A stretch of DNA of 41,889 nucleotides from Geobacteraceae bacterium (GCA_024281055.1 JAMXLF010000037.1:1-41889), one strand, 5' to 3'. Counted from the first letter of the stretch, positions 1-8,722 are shown. The notes: a model not told the origin generated them from the sequence alone. Program-made: numbers and translations.

Positions 1-108
1 CATAACGCAACAAGCGCCAAGCCGTTCAAGTGGACCAAGAGCGCATCAGCAATTATTGAATCAGTTCAAAGAGCAAAACAAAGTGCAAATATTACTAGAA
101 AGAACTAA
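1..108 (+). mobile_element. 3' end of an IS630-like transposase (cut by window edge)
   Basis: Frame 1 is open from the first base and codes for 35 residues ending in a TAA stop at 106-108. The peptide contains AKPFKWT near its start, which resembles the conserved tail of IS630/Tc1-type DDE transposases. The catalytic part would lie left of the window. The bases just after the stop (about 112-125, GGGACACTAGG) could be the end of the element, but the other inverted repeat is not visible, so the boundary is a guess. From there to the mqsA stop at 310 I see no gene, only a loose CCAACG...CGTTGG inverted repeat around 228-266. Whether the transposase is intact cannot be judged here. Confidence 0.5.
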
Positions 109-309
109 CCAAACGGGACACTAGGGATGTCGCGCAATGGAGTCATGATTGCGGCAAGACGGCACGAGTCATTGGTGACTACTGGCGGAAATCCAGATAT
201 TTAAGCTGTACAAGTTGGCAGAAAATACCAACGTCCCCTTGGGTCCACACAGAAGTCCCGTTGGGGTGGCGATGACTACTTAATGGAAGTGATTACAGAG
301 TCATAAAGT

Positions 310-723
310 CTACGCGGCCTTAGTATGCGCCTTGAGCACCGACAATCCCTCAGGGTCATGATCCAGCAAGACAAGAGCGTTACTGACAGCACGACTAGGC
401 AACAGATCACCGCTTTCGTATTTCTGGAAAGCCCGTGGGCCGCCGCCGATCAAGAGGCCTGCAGCTTCCTGCGTCAAATGAAGTTTCTTGCGAATACGGC
501 GTATTTCCTCTGGCTCAAGCAGCCCTTCGCATCTTGCCTTGAGAAGGTTCAACGTCCGGTCGGAAACTTTCATATCCTCGCCGGTATGAATGCTTTCGTC
601 TGATTGGTCACAATACCAGCCGGGCATATCGAAAGTTATGCTCTTCCCTTTGTAAGAAAGGGTCATGGGGCGCACCCCGCGATGCATCGGTGCCCCTGTT
701 TCCGGACAGACGGGATTAGTCAT
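310..723 (-). CDS. mqsA: MqsA-family antitoxin (type II toxin-antitoxin)
   Basis: 137 residues. The N-terminal part matches the small MqsA zinc domain and the C-terminal part is a helix-turn-helix (RRIRKKLHLTQEAAG, GGGPRAFQKYESG) like that of E. coli MqsA, so it should bind the toxin with one half and operator DNA with the other. It overlaps the end of mqsR by 8 bases, in the usual toxin-first order. Oddity: E. coli MqsA holds zinc with C3, C6, C37 and C40; here the equivalents read N3, C6, C38 and S41, so one cysteine of each pair is missing and normal four-cysteine zinc binding is unlikely. The family call is firm; the consequence of the lost cysteines is inference. Confidence 0.88.
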   Translation of the reverse strand: MTNPVCPETGAPMHRGVRPMTLSYKGKSITFDMPGWYCDQSDESIHTGEDMKVSDRTLNLLKARCEGLLEPEEIRRIRKKLHLTQEAAGLLIGGGPRAFQKYESGDLLPSRAVSNALVLLDHDPEGLSVLKAHTKAA

Positions 724-1033
724 TGTTTTTCTCCTTGAACGACAGCAGCAAAAACTCGGTTATGACATCGGCGGTAAATTTCACATACAACATCCCCACC
801 GGAGACGGGACATGATACACATCCTGCCATAACCGGGAGTCGGCATAAGCCGTCATCGATTTGTAGAAATGGCCGCGCTGCATTGTCTGGATGGCAGCCA
901 CAATCTCGGCACGTCCGTAACCAAGTGCGGCAGCACTGCGAAGCGCCGTGCCAGTAACGGCAAGCCTCTCAACACTAGCAAAGGTGGCCTTAAACGCATC
1001 AAGATCGTATGCCGGTTTCCGTTTTTCGGCCAT
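716..1033 (-). CDS. mqsR: MqsR-family mRNA interferase toxin
   Basis: 105 residues from the ATG at 1033, close to the 98 of E. coli MqsR. The RelE-like core is recognisable from HFYKSM, RLWQDVY and LLLSFKEK. K58, Q70 and Y83 align with E. coli K56, Q68 and Y81, the residues implicated in RNA cleavage, so the toxin looks intact. The frame stays open to 1129, but those extra residues would start upstream of the predicted promoter, and the family normally begins near MAEKRKP. There is no good Shine-Dalgarno sequence before 1033; the predicted transcription start falls at or very near the ATG, so translation may be leaderless. MqsA, encoded next, should neutralise it. Confidence 0.88.
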   Translation of the reverse strand: MAEKRKPAYDLDAFKATFASVERLAVTGTALRSAAALGYGRAEIVAAIQTMQRGHFYKSMTAYADSRLWQDVYHVPSPVGMLYVKFTADVITEFLLLSFKEKNND

Positions 1034-1039
1034 GAGAAT

Positions 1040-1068
1040 TATATACACCTTTATGGTGTAATTTGCAA
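1040..1068 (-). promoter_or_regulatory. mqsRA promoter with palindromic operator
   Basis: On the reverse strand TTGCAA (1068-1063) and TATATA (1045-1040) are 17 bases apart. Between and just into them lies a perfect palindrome, TACACC-5 nt-GGTGTA (1044-1060), similar in design to the AACCT...AGGTT operators bound by E. coli MqsA. Antitoxin binding there would block RNA polymerase. The start of transcription would fall about 7 bases after the -10, at the mqsR ATG. Confidence 0.65.
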
Positions 1069-1259
1069 GACGAATGTCCAACTTTCGCCACAACCGGGCA
1101 AGCCGGTCAGGCTTATGATGTAATCCCAATTTAAAGAGGAGTGAAAAGATAAAATGCCGAATACTTGTAATGATCCGAATGCATGGAAATGACAGATAGC
1201 CCTGCTGCGGAAAACGTGGCGATCAGGTAGCTAGGGAATTACCAGGAGCCGATCCCGCC

Positions 1260-2300
1260 TCACCGGAGCGGCTCCACTTTCCAGATCCTCTCGCAGTACT
1301 CCCTGATGGCGCGGTCCGATGAAAATTTCCCCATCCGCGCCACATTCAGGATCGACATCCTCGTCCAGCGCGGCTGATCGCGGAAGGCCGATGCCACCAG
1401 GTCCTGGCAGTCGATATACGGCTGGTAGTCGGCGCAGAGGAGATACTCGTCCCGCTGCACGAGCGTATCGACGAGCGGCGCGAAGAGCTGCGTGTCCCCC
1501 CCGGAGAAATGCCCCGAACGGATGAGCTCGATCGCCTCCCCGAGCGCGGTGTTGGCCGCGCAGTATGCGCCCGGGTCATACCCCCGGCCCTTCAGCTCCT
1601 GCACCTCGTCCGCCCTCAGGCCGAAGTGGAAGAAATTCCCGGCCCCCATCTCGTCCCGGATCTCCACGTTGGCCCCGTCGAGGGTGCCGATGGTCAGGGC
1701 ACCGTTCAGGGAGAACTTCATGTTTCCCGTTCCCGACGCCTCCTTCCCCGCCAGGGATATCTGCTCGGAGAGGTCCGCCGCCGGGTAGACGTGCTGGCCG
1801 AGCTTCACGTTGAAGTCGGGGAGAAAGACCACCTTCAGCCGGTCGCCGATATCGGGATCGTCGTTGACCACCCCGGCCACCGATTTGATGAGCTTGATGA
1901 TGAGCTTGGCCATGGCATAGCCCGGCGCGGCCTTGCCACCGAAGATGACCGTGCGGGGGATGCAGTCGGCTGCGGGGTTCCGCTTCAGCCTTGCATAGAG
2001 CGTGATGACGTGGAGGATGTTCAGGTGCTGGCGCTTATACTCATGCAGGCGTTTTACCTGGATGTCGAAGAGATCCTCCAGATTGAAACCGAGCTGCTCC
2101 ATGGCCTCGCGGGCCGCGTCGTAAATGCCCAGGTTGAGGATGTTGTTCCCCAGGTGCGGCCCGGGGAGATACTCCGCCGAAAGGTAGCAGACGAACCTGA
2201 TGGTTTTTTTCGCGTCCACCCGCGAAAAGTCCTGCATCTGCGCGACCCAGCGGGCCGCAAGCCGGTCACGGACCGTATGGGCGAGCGCAAGGTAAAGATT
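1260..2300 (-). pseudogene. glgP: glycogen phosphorylase remnant with large internal deletion
   Basis: The frame is open but only about 345 codons resemble glycogen/starch phosphorylase, against roughly 830 in the intact enzyme. Reading 5' to 3', the first part matches the N-terminal region ([48 protein letters not shown]). It then jumps, at about 2070, straight to the C-terminal half ([14 protein letters not shown]). The missing middle should be about 450 residues. The PLP lysine region ([20 protein letters not shown]) is intact, but half of the active site is gone. The extreme N-terminus is also missing: before about 2300 the frame runs back through the terminator of the neighbouring gene to a GTG at 2432, and that stretch is not phosphorylase. 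I read it as an inactivated gene. A functional mini-phosphorylase is very unlikely. Confidence 0.85.
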
Positions 2301-2353
2301 CAGGGGGATTAGCTCGGTCTGACCCCGAAAGCAGAAAGCTCCCGATCTAAAAG

Positions 2354-2377
2354 AAAGGGCTCCCGAAAGAGCCCTTT
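2354..2377 (-). terminator. intrinsic terminator after the Ig-like lipoprotein gene
   Basis: A perfect 9-bp stem (AAAGGGCTC / GAGCCCTTT) with a 6-base loop, followed on the reverse strand by CTTTT. It sits about 55 bases after the stop of the gene at 2432-3823. The forward strand also has TTTT after the stem, so it may work in both directions. Confidence 0.8.
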
Positions 2378-2431
2378 TGTTATAAAAGCCGGTATTACAA
2401 ACCAAGGTGTTTTTACGGGCAAATTTAATCA

Positions 2432-3823
2432 CTAGTGTAATACGCCGGCAATTGCTGAAAGTGTTGCGGCACCCAGACTTGACAGGAAGCCCATGTTGCC
2501 GGTATTGGCAGCGATGGCGGCGTTGAGTGCGGTTATGCTGCTTGGAAAAGGTATCGCGGCTCCGCTCACCCCTACGCCGGGCGTCAGTGTCCCGTGACAG
2601 CTAGAGCAATTCGTAGTAAAGGCTGCCAAGCCGGCAGCTGTACTTGAAGTTATCGAGAGGGCCTGTGAAGCGGTGTTTGCGAGCGAGTCGGTAACCTTCA
2701 CGGTGAAATTCGCTGTCGTGGCTATGGTCGGAGACCCGGAAATGACGCCGGTCGCCGGTGCAAGGGTCAGCTCTGTCGGGAGGGCGCCGGCGGAAATCGA
2801 CCAGGTTAATGCGCCAGTGCCGCCGGTCGCGGTAAGGGTCTGGTTGTAGGCCGTTCCGAGAACTTCCACAGGCAGTGACGTCGTTGTTATAGTCAATGCG
2901 CTGGGAGCCGCGGCCACGGTTATCGAGAGGGGCTGTGTCGCGGTGTTAGCCGTCGGGGTGGCCGAGTCGGTAACCTTCACGGTGAAATTGGCGGTCGCAG
3001 CAGTGGTCGGCGTCCCGGAGATAAGGCCGGTAGTCGGATTGAGGCTCAGCCCCGCCGGGAGGGCGCCGACGGAAATTTGCCATGTTAATATGCCGGTACC
3101 GCCGGTGGCTGCGAGGGTCTGGTTGTAAGCCGTCCCGACGGTGCCGCCGGGAAGTGAGGTCGTGGTGATGGTCAGTACGCTCGGAGCAGCGACCACGGTT
3201 ATCGAGAGGGCCTTTGTCGCGGTGTGTGGCGTCGGGGTTGCGGAGTCGGTGACCATCACGGTGAAATTCGCGGTCGCAGCAGTTGTCGGAGTCCCGGAAA
3301 TAACGCCGGTCGCCGGTGTAAGACTCAGCCCCGCCGGAAGCGCACCGGTGGAAATCGACCATGTCAATGCGCCAGTCCCGCCTGTGGCTGCAAGGGTCTG
3401 GTTGTAAGCCGTCCCGACAGTGCCGCCGGGCAGTGAGGCCGTGGTGATGGTCAATGCCCCGACTGCGCTCACGGTGAGCGAGAACTGCTTCGATGTGGTA
3501 TGGGTGGCCGAGTCAGTGACGGTAATGGTGAAGGTGGAGGTTGCGGCGGTGGTCGGGGTTCCGGAAATGACGCCGGCCGCACTCAAGGTCAGGCCTGCCG
3601 GGAGGGTGCTGCCGGTGGCAAGCGCCCAGGTAAACGGGGCCGTGCCGCCGCTGACTGCGAGGGTCTCGCTGTACGCCACGCCGACGGTGCCGGCGGGAAG
3701 TGGCGAGGCCGTGGTGATTGTTATTGCTGGCGGAAAGAAAATGAAGCCAGGGCCGCTATCCCCACACCCGGCAAACATCAACACGGATAGCGACAACAGA
3801 ATTCCCGAAATCAGCCTTTTCAT
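2432..3823 (-). CDS. lipoprotein with four Ig-like (He_PIG) modules and a C-terminal haem motif
   Basis: 463 residues. A lipoprotein signal peptide ends in LMFAGC (lipid-modified C20). Four Ig-like modules of the He_PIG type follow (about 33-119, 122-211, 216-303, 308-392), each with a G-T-x-Y-x-x-T-L start and a GLS-L...G-ISGTPT core. The last 70 residues hold one CSSCH haem c site (406-410) in a small domain ending in hydrophobic alanine-rich helices. The start is fixed by AGGAGGT just upstream of the ATG at 3823. It is probably an outer-surface protein that places one haem at the end of a rod of Ig domains; whether it carries electrons or anchors something is not shown. No distal methionine ligand is obvious beyond the M in NTGNMGF. 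The gene stands alone with its own terminator. Confidence 0.75.
   Translation of the reverse strand: MKRLISGILLSLSVLMFAGCGDSGPGFIFFPPAITITTASPLPAGTVGVAYSETLAVSGGTAPFTWALATGSTLPAGLTLSAAGVISGTPTTAATSTFTITVTDSATHTTSKQFSLTVSAVGALTITTASLPGGTVGTAYNQTLAATGGTGALTWSISTGALPAGLSLTPATGVISGTPTTAATANFTVMVTDSATPTPHTATKALSITVVAAPSVLTITTTSLPGGTVGTAYNQTLAATGGTGILTWQISVGALPAGLSLNPTTGLISGTPTTAATANFTVKVTDSATPTANTATQPLSITVAAAPSALTITTTSLPVEVLGTAYNQTLTATGGTGALTWSISAGALPTELTLAPATGVISGSPTIATTANFTVKVTDSLANTASQALSITSSTAAGLAAFTTNCSSCHGTLTPGVGVSGAAIPFPSSITALNAAIAANTGNMGFLSSLGAATLSAIAGVLH
2648..3727 (-). repeat. four tandem Ig-module repeats inside the lipoprotein gene
   Basis: DNA segments of roughly 270-280 bases, each coding for one He_PIG module. 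The second and third (about residues 122-303) are nearly identical at both DNA and protein level, which points to recent tandem duplication; the first and fourth are more diverged. Such a block can gain or lose modules by recombination. Confidence 0.75.
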
Positions 3824-4299
3824 ATGACCTCCTGTTCTTGGATGGACTCCGGTTTAACTGCGTGCTTGTGTTTTTACGTTCCCTTTTTATTCTCTTTGCT
3901 CCCTTCCGTTCTCCTTTCCGGCCTGTTGGCCTGACATCCAGAGTGTCTTCATTTTGGCCGAGCTTCACATGATAACGTCATGATATTTAATAAGAATTTC
4001 GGCGTTGGTCGCCAAGCCCCGACGCTTTTCAAGCATAGCATTGCATGTGTGGTATGCAAGAGGACGAGGAATGATTATTTGTTCGATCCGAAAGATGGAA
4101 AAAGGCCATCCGGATCCGGACGACCGAATACACGATCCGATAACTCCCTTGGCGGACCCGATACAGTCCGGCGAGTTTCTCCGCGCCCGACTTCTTGATA
4201 AAGTCTCGTTTGTGGTTGAAATTATGTCGAAATTAAAGTAATATCCGTTACGGTAATTCCGGTTACCCAATTACAGTCCAACCTGAAGGACAAAGCGAC
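3824..4299 (+). other. intergenic stretch with no recognisable gene
   Basis: 476 bases between the divergent lipoprotein and ATPase genes. The part near 3824 should hold the lipoprotein promoter, but I see no clean -35/-10 pair. Around 3980-4241 several short frames overlap, including one ending ...VVEIMSKLK at 4241, but none has a good ribosome-binding site or a familiar motif. The base composition is lower in GC than the flanking genes, so this may be decayed or acquired DNA. Confidence 0.5.
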
Positions 4300-5619
4300 A
4301 TGAAATTCTACAACCGCGCCAACGAGCTTGCCGAACTTGGAAAGTTGTATGAACAGGCGAATGAAGCCGCCCGGATGACGGTCATAACCGGGAGAAGGCG
4401 GGTCGGCAAAACAATGCTGGCCCTTGAGTTTGCAAAGGGCCATCGCTCACTCTATCTCTTCGTTTCCAAGAAGTCGGAACCGCTGCTGTGTGCCGAATAT
4501 CTGGAAGAGATCAGGAAGACATTTGAAGTTCCTGTGTACGGCGAGATAAAACACTTCCGGGAAGTTTTTGCCTTACTTCTTGATCTGGCCAAGAAGGAGC
4601 GCTTCACTCTGATCATCGATGAATTCCAGGAATTCTATGGCATCAATCCGGCGGTCTATTCCGAAATCCAGCATCTCTGGGACGTGAACAAGTCAACGTG
4701 CAGAATGAACCTGATCTGCATCGGTTCCGTTTACTCCCTCATGCACCGGATCTTCGAAGAAGCAAAGGAGCCTCTCTTTGGCCGCGCGGATCGCATCCTG
4801 TTGCTCCGGCCCTTTTCCATCAAGAACATCCGGACGGTGCTGCGCGATTACAAAAGAGACGACCTGAAGACGCTCTTCGACTGCTACGCCCTGACCGGCG
4901 GACTTCCGAAGTACCTGGAGATCCTCGTAGCAAGCGGGGCTTTTTCGTATGACGAGATGCTCAAGCTGATGCTCAACGAGCACTCTCCTTTCATCAATGA
5001 AGGGAAGAACCTCCTGGTCGAGGAGTTCGGCAGGGAGTACGGTACGTACTTTTCCATTCTGGAGCTGATAGCGAGCGGAAAAACAGCCCGGACGGAGATC
5101 GAATCCATTCTGGAGATCCACGCCGGGGCGTACCTGGCAAGGCTTGAGCAGGATTACGGGATCATCTCCCGGCGCAAGCCGTTCAATGCCCGCCCCAACG
5201 CCCGGCTGCTGAAATACTTCATCAACGACAATTTCCTGAATTTCTGGTTCCGGTTCATTTTCCGCAACCGGTCTGCCGTGGAAACGGGGAACTACGCCTA
5301 CATCAGGGAAGTCATCGACCGGGATTATGCTACCTGGTCGGGATTCATGCTGGAACGCTACTTCCACGATCTCTTTGCCGAAAGCGGCGATTACAATGTC
5401 ATAGGTTCCTACTGGGAAAAGGGAAATCAGAACGAAATTGATCTGGTGGCGGTCAACGATCTGAAGAAGAAACTTGTCGTGGCGGAAATCAAGATGAACA
5501 AAGCGAGGATCAATATGGATGCCCTGAAGAAGAAGGGTGAGAGGCTGCTGGAGTCGTATCAGGGGTATGAAGTGACGTGGCTGGCGCTTGGGCTGGAGGA
5601 TGCTGCGGACTATCTCTGA
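4300..5619 (+). CDS. AAA-type ATPase with C-terminal DUF234 nuclease-like domain
   Basis: 439 residues. The N-terminal P-loop domain has Walker A GRRRVGKT (31-38) and Walker B TLIIDEFQEF (103-112), of the archaeal-type STAND/AAA ATPase family. A winged-helix-like middle follows. The C-terminal region resembles DUF234, with EID at 379-381 and AEIK at 395-398: D381, E396 and K398 fit the D...ExK spacing of PD-(D/E)XK nuclease folds. The ATG at 4300 follows GAAGGA by 9 bases. Its role is not established; family members are often solitary, patchily distributed and sometimes linked to mobile elements or defence. It has no operon partner here. The ATPase call is firm, nuclease activity is inference. 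Confidence 0.85.
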   Translation: MKFYNRANELAELGKLYEQANEAARMTVITGRRRVGKTMLALEFAKGHRSLYLFVSKKSEPLLCAEYLEEIRKTFEVPVYGEIKHFREVFALLLDLAKKERFTLIIDEFQEFYGINPAVYSEIQHLWDVNKSTCRMNLICIGSVYSLMHRIFEEAKEPLFGRADRILLLRPFSIKNIRTVLRDYKRDDLKTLFDCYALTGGLPKYLEILVASGAFSYDEMLKLMLNEHSPFINEGKNLLVEEFGREYGTYFSILELIASGKTARTEIESILEIHAGAYLARLEQDYGIISRRKPFNARPNARLLKYFINDNFLNFWFRFIFRNRSAVETGNYAYIREVIDRDYATWSGFMLERYFHDLFAESGDYNVIGSYWEKGNQNEIDLVAVNDLKKKLVVAEIKMNKARINMDALKKKGERLLESYQGYEVTWLALGLEDAADYL

Positions 5620-5765
5620 AATTATGATTTTGAGGTGATCAGAAAGCCTGATGTAGCGTCCTCCTGTGTCAAGTATCATGGCTTGTATCGCAGCGTCATT
5701 GATGGTAATATTTTGAAGGCCTCGGTCTATCCCGCCACGTAAGTCAGTTCCGGAGAATAATTCCT

Positions 5766-7457
5766 ATGCCATCGTCATTCCTCTGGGAGGCGCTCGGAGG
5801 GCTTGGTCTCTTTATCCTCGGCATGAAATCCATGTCCGAAGGGCTGCAAAAAATTGCCGGTGAAAGACTCCGGCGTCTGCTGGAAAAAATTACCGGCAAC
5901 CGCCTGACCGCGGCGCTTATGGGAAGCTGTCTCGCTTCGCTGCTCCAGTCCAGCAGTGCCGCATCGATTCTCGTGGTAGGGTTTGTCAATGCCGGTCTGA
6001 TATCGCTTTATCAGGCCCTCGGCGTTCTCCTCGGCACGGGGATCGGTACCACGATAGCAATACAGTTCATCGCCTTCAAGATCTCGTCCCTTGCCTTGCC
6101 CGCAATCTTTATCGGTGTCATCCTCAAGTTTTTCGGCAGAAGACGGAGATGGGTATACACGGGGGAGCTCCTTCTGGGCGCCGGTCTGGTATTCCTCGGG
6201 CTGCAGACGATGGAAGCCGGTTTTGCCCCCGCCAGCCAGAGCACAATCGCTGCCGTGTTCCATAGCAGTTTTCTTTCCTGGCGCGTCTCCGCGGTCCTGT
6301 GCGGGACCGTCCTGACCTTCCTCATTCAATCGAGCAGTGCGGCCACCGGGATTGTCATCGCCATGGCGGGGAGCGGACTGGTGGGGTTCGAAACCGGCGT
6401 TGCCATGATTATCGGTGAAGTGCTGGGGACTTCCCTGATAGCGATCATAGCAACCATAAGCGGTACGCTGGCCGCCAGGCGAACAGCGCTCATCTATCTC
6501 TGCATGAATGTTTTCGCCGTCTGCCTGGTGCTCCTCTTCTTTCATGCGTTCCTGAACATCGTGCATCTTGTTTCCCCCGGCGACGCCGAATTGACGGTTA
6601 TGCAGGGGATGAATCCCGCGGGGCTTCTGCGTCCCAACATAGCCCGCCACCTCGCCAATGCCCACACGATTTTCAGTGCCCTGAACGTTCTGCTCTTTCT
6701 CCCCCTCCTCGGCTTCTTCGCCCGCTCGGCAATGGTCATTCTTCCCGGCAGGGAAGGGGAGATCGATATCGAGCCCCGTCCCAAATTCATCGATCAACGG
6801 GTTATCAATACCCCCACGATCGCCTTCCTGCAGGCCAAGAACGAAGTCAAGCGGATGGCGGAGATTGCCGAGTCCATGTACGCCGACCTGGTGGAGCAAT
6901 TCTCCCACTACGATCCCAAACGGTCATTGCAGATCAGGCAGAAGGAAGAGACGCTGGATGTGCTGCAGCGGGAGATTTCGGCCTTCCTGGTGACGCTGTC
7001 GCGCCAGACGGTGCCCCAGGAGGTTTCCGTCGAGATCCCGACCACGCTCCATCTCATCAACGAACTGGAGCATATCGGCGACCAGAGTGAGGACGCGGCG
7101 TTGCACCTGCAACGCAAGAAGGAGGACAATGTCTACTTTTCCATGGCCGCCATGGATGAGCTGAAGGGGATTGCCGCCACCGTGAGGGAAATGGTGCGGC
7201 TGGCCGTGGCATTTCTCGAAAATCCCGCCGGGGAAACCGTCACCAGAATGCAGGAACTCAAGGTCAAGGTCGGACAGTTGCAGGAAATCAGCAAGAACAA
7301 CCATCTCAAGCGGCTGAGCAACGGCAGGTGTACCGTGATTGCCGGACTTCTTTTCGGCGACATCATCGCGTGCTTTGCAAAGATCGCCCAGTTTTCCGTG
7401 AATATCGTCGAATCAGAAAGGGATTTTCTCGATGTCTCAGCCAGCGGCAGCGATTGA
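5766..7457 (+). CDS. Na/phosphate cotransporter family protein with PhoU-like tail
   Basis: 563 residues. The membrane half carries the two inverted QSSS repeats typical of the NptA/type II Na-Pi family: QSSSAAS from residue 61 and QSSSAATG from residue 188, each followed by a G-T-rich loop (GTGIGTT, GEVLGTS). About eight hydrophobic segments lie within residues 1-330. The last 200 residues are hydrophilic and helical like PhoU (EIAESMYADLVEQF, LINELEHIGDQSEDAALH), a common fusion in bacteria. It probably takes up phosphate, or exports or balances it; the substrate is inferred from the family. Its 3' end overlaps the phosphatase gene by 26 bases, tying phosphate transport to polyphosphate or ppGpp turnover. 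Confidence 0.88.
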   Translation: MPSSFLWEALGGLGLFILGMKSMSEGLQKIAGERLRRLLEKITGNRLTAALMGSCLASLLQSSSAASILVVGFVNAGLISLYQALGVLLGTGIGTTIAIQFIAFKISSLALPAIFIGVILKFFGRRRRWVYTGELLLGAGLVFLGLQTMEAGFAPASQSTIAAVFHSSFLSWRVSAVLCGTVLTFLIQSSSAATGIVIAMAGSGLVGFETGVAMIIGEVLGTSLIAIIATISGTLAARRTALIYLCMNVFAVCLVLLFFHAFLNIVHLVSPGDAELTVMQGMNPAGLLRPNIARHLANAHTIFSALNVLLFLPLLGFFARSAMVILPGREGEIDIEPRPKFIDQRVINTPTIAFLQAKNEVKRMAEIAESMYADLVEQFSHYDPKRSLQIRQKEETLDVLQREISAFLVTLSRQTVPQEVSVEIPTTLHLINELEHIGDQSEDAALHLQRKKEDNVYFSMAAMDELKGIAATVREMVRLAVAFLENPAGETVTRMQELKVKVGQLQEISKNNHLKRLSNGRCTVIAGLLFGDIIACFAKIAQFSVNIVESERDFLDVSASGSD

Positions 7458-8358
7458 TCTGGGAACCAACACCGCACGGTTGCTCATCGGCTCTGTCGAT
7501 GCAGCGGGAGCTATCAAACCGCTCCTGGTGAAGAGATGCATAACAAGGCTCGGTGGCGGTTTTACCCGCGAGCGGGGCATTTCCGAGGAAGCCTGCTTCC
7601 GGACCGTTGCCACCCTGAAGGAGTTTGCCGACGAGATGGAACGTTACGGTGTCACCCAAGTCAGGGCCGTGGCCACAAGTGCCGTGCGGGACGCGGTGAA
7701 CGGCGGGGAATTCTGCGCTATCATTCTCCGGGAAACCGGCATCCGTCTCGAAGTTATCGACGGCCGGCAGGAAGGTCTTCTGACGCTGCGGGGGGTTCTT
7801 GCCGGGCTCGATGCGACGACCGGCAACCTGCTCGTATTCGACGTAGGCGGGGGGAGCACCGAGTATACCGTCAGCACGGGGATGAACCCCCTGTTTTCCC
7901 TGAGCCTCCCCCTCGGCGTCGTCAGGCTTACCGAGGGAAAGAGGTCTACGGAAGCGATGCGGGAGAAGATTGTCCGGGAATTGGCGATGCTCCGGGCAGA
8001 GCTCGACGCGAGAAACCTGCGCCGGGTGCTCGATGGCGCCACCCTGGTCGGTACGGCCGGGACCGCGACCACCCTGGCGGCGATCAGCCTGGGCATGACC
8101 GACTATGACTATCGCCGGGTTAACAATCATACCCTGGCTCTGGACGAGATCCGGCAGATCTTTTCACGCCTTCTCCCCCTGACCCCGGCCGAGCGCCTCA
8201 CCGTTCCCGGGCTGGAGCAGGGGCGGGAAGACCTGATCATCGCCGGTATCCTGATCACCGTTGCAACCATGGAAACCTTCGGGTTTTCCCGGCTCAAGGT
8301 GAGTGACTTCGGCCTCCTTGAAGGGGTGCTGCTGGAGGAGCTCCTGCCCGTCTGCTGA
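7432..8358 (+). CDS. Ppx/GppA-family exopolyphosphatase
   Basis: 308 residues, an ASKHA-fold phosphatase. It has the first phosphate loop (AIDLGTNTARLL, about residues 7-18), ATSAVRDA, and the second loop FDVGGGSTEYT (from about 136). It hydrolyses either polyphosphate or pppGpp; sequence alone cannot choose. At this length it holds only the two actin-like lobes and lacks the C-terminal HD-like domain of E. coli Ppx (about 510 residues), as is usual for short Ppx proteins. An AGAAAGGGA ribosome-binding site lies inside the end of the transporter gene, so the two are translated together. Confidence 0.88.
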   Translation: MSQPAAAIDLGTNTARLLIGSVDAAGAIKPLLVKRCITRLGGGFTRERGISEEACFRTVATLKEFADEMERYGVTQVRAVATSAVRDAVNGGEFCAIILRETGIRLEVIDGRQEGLLTLRGVLAGLDATTGNLLVFDVGGGSTEYTVSTGMNPLFSLSLPLGVVRLTEGKRSTEAMREKIVRELAMLRAELDARNLRRVLDGATLVGTAGTATTLAAISLGMTDYDYRRVNNHTLALDEIRQIFSRLLPLTPAERLTVPGLEQGREDLIIAGILITVATMETFGFSRLKVSDFGLLEGVLLEELLPVC

Positions 8359-8407
8359 GAGTGAACGAGCCGGCAAGGTCCGTTCCGACGGCCTGCCGGC
8401 CTCGCCG

Positions 8408-8722
8408 TTACTTTGCAGGACTAGCGAAGGTCCGGATGTACATGATCATGGACTTCATGTCGTCCGAGCCGGTGGGGAGCGGTTTTCCCGCAAGCGGCTT
8501 CCTGATGCAGGTGTTGATGATCTCCGCCAGGTCGTCCTCGGCATAGGTAGCGGCCTTTTCCAGTTTCCGCCCGCCGGGATGGCACCCCGCGCAACTCTTG
8601 CCGTTGGTCCCCAGCGTGCTCCCGTTGAAGAGTTCCTTTCCGCGCTCCACCGAAGGTCCTTCACCGGCTGCCAGGATGGCCGGCAGCGCCAGCAGCAGGA
8701 ATAGCACAGCTCCCTTTTTCAT
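8408..8722 (-). CDS. small periplasmic monohaem cytochrome c
   Basis: 104 residues from the ATG at about 8722, chosen because GGAGGTG lies 6 bases upstream and a signal peptide (MKKGAVLFLLLALPAILAA) follows; the frame is open further upstream but without support. One CAGCH haem site sits in RGKELFNGSTLGTNGKSCAGCH, typical of class I cytochromes c, and a methionine in DDMKSMIMYIRTF could be the distal ligand. It is probably a soluble periplasmic electron carrier. It is convergent with the phosphatase gene and divergent from iorA, so it is a single-gene unit. Confidence 0.85.
   Translation of the reverse strand: MKKGAVLFLLLALPAILAAGEGPSVERGKELFNGSTLGTNGKSCAGCHPGGRKLEKAATYAEDDLAEIINTCIRKPLAGKPLPTGSDDMKSMIMYIRTFASPAK

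Noticed and set aside
1150-1195. Twelve-codon ORF (MPNTCNDPNAWK) after GAGGAG
   Set aside because: The spacing to the purine tract is too long, the product matches nothing I recognise, and it is too short to support.
1509-2312. Long forward ORF of 267 codons opposite the phosphorylase remnant
   Set aside because: It is the antisense shadow of a high-GC coding frame; the reverse frame has clear family similarity.
2310-2335. GGGGTCAGACC string near the broken end of glgP, like REP/RAYT repeat termini
   Set aside because: Only one short half is present and no partner arm or transposase is near; too weak to call a mobile element.
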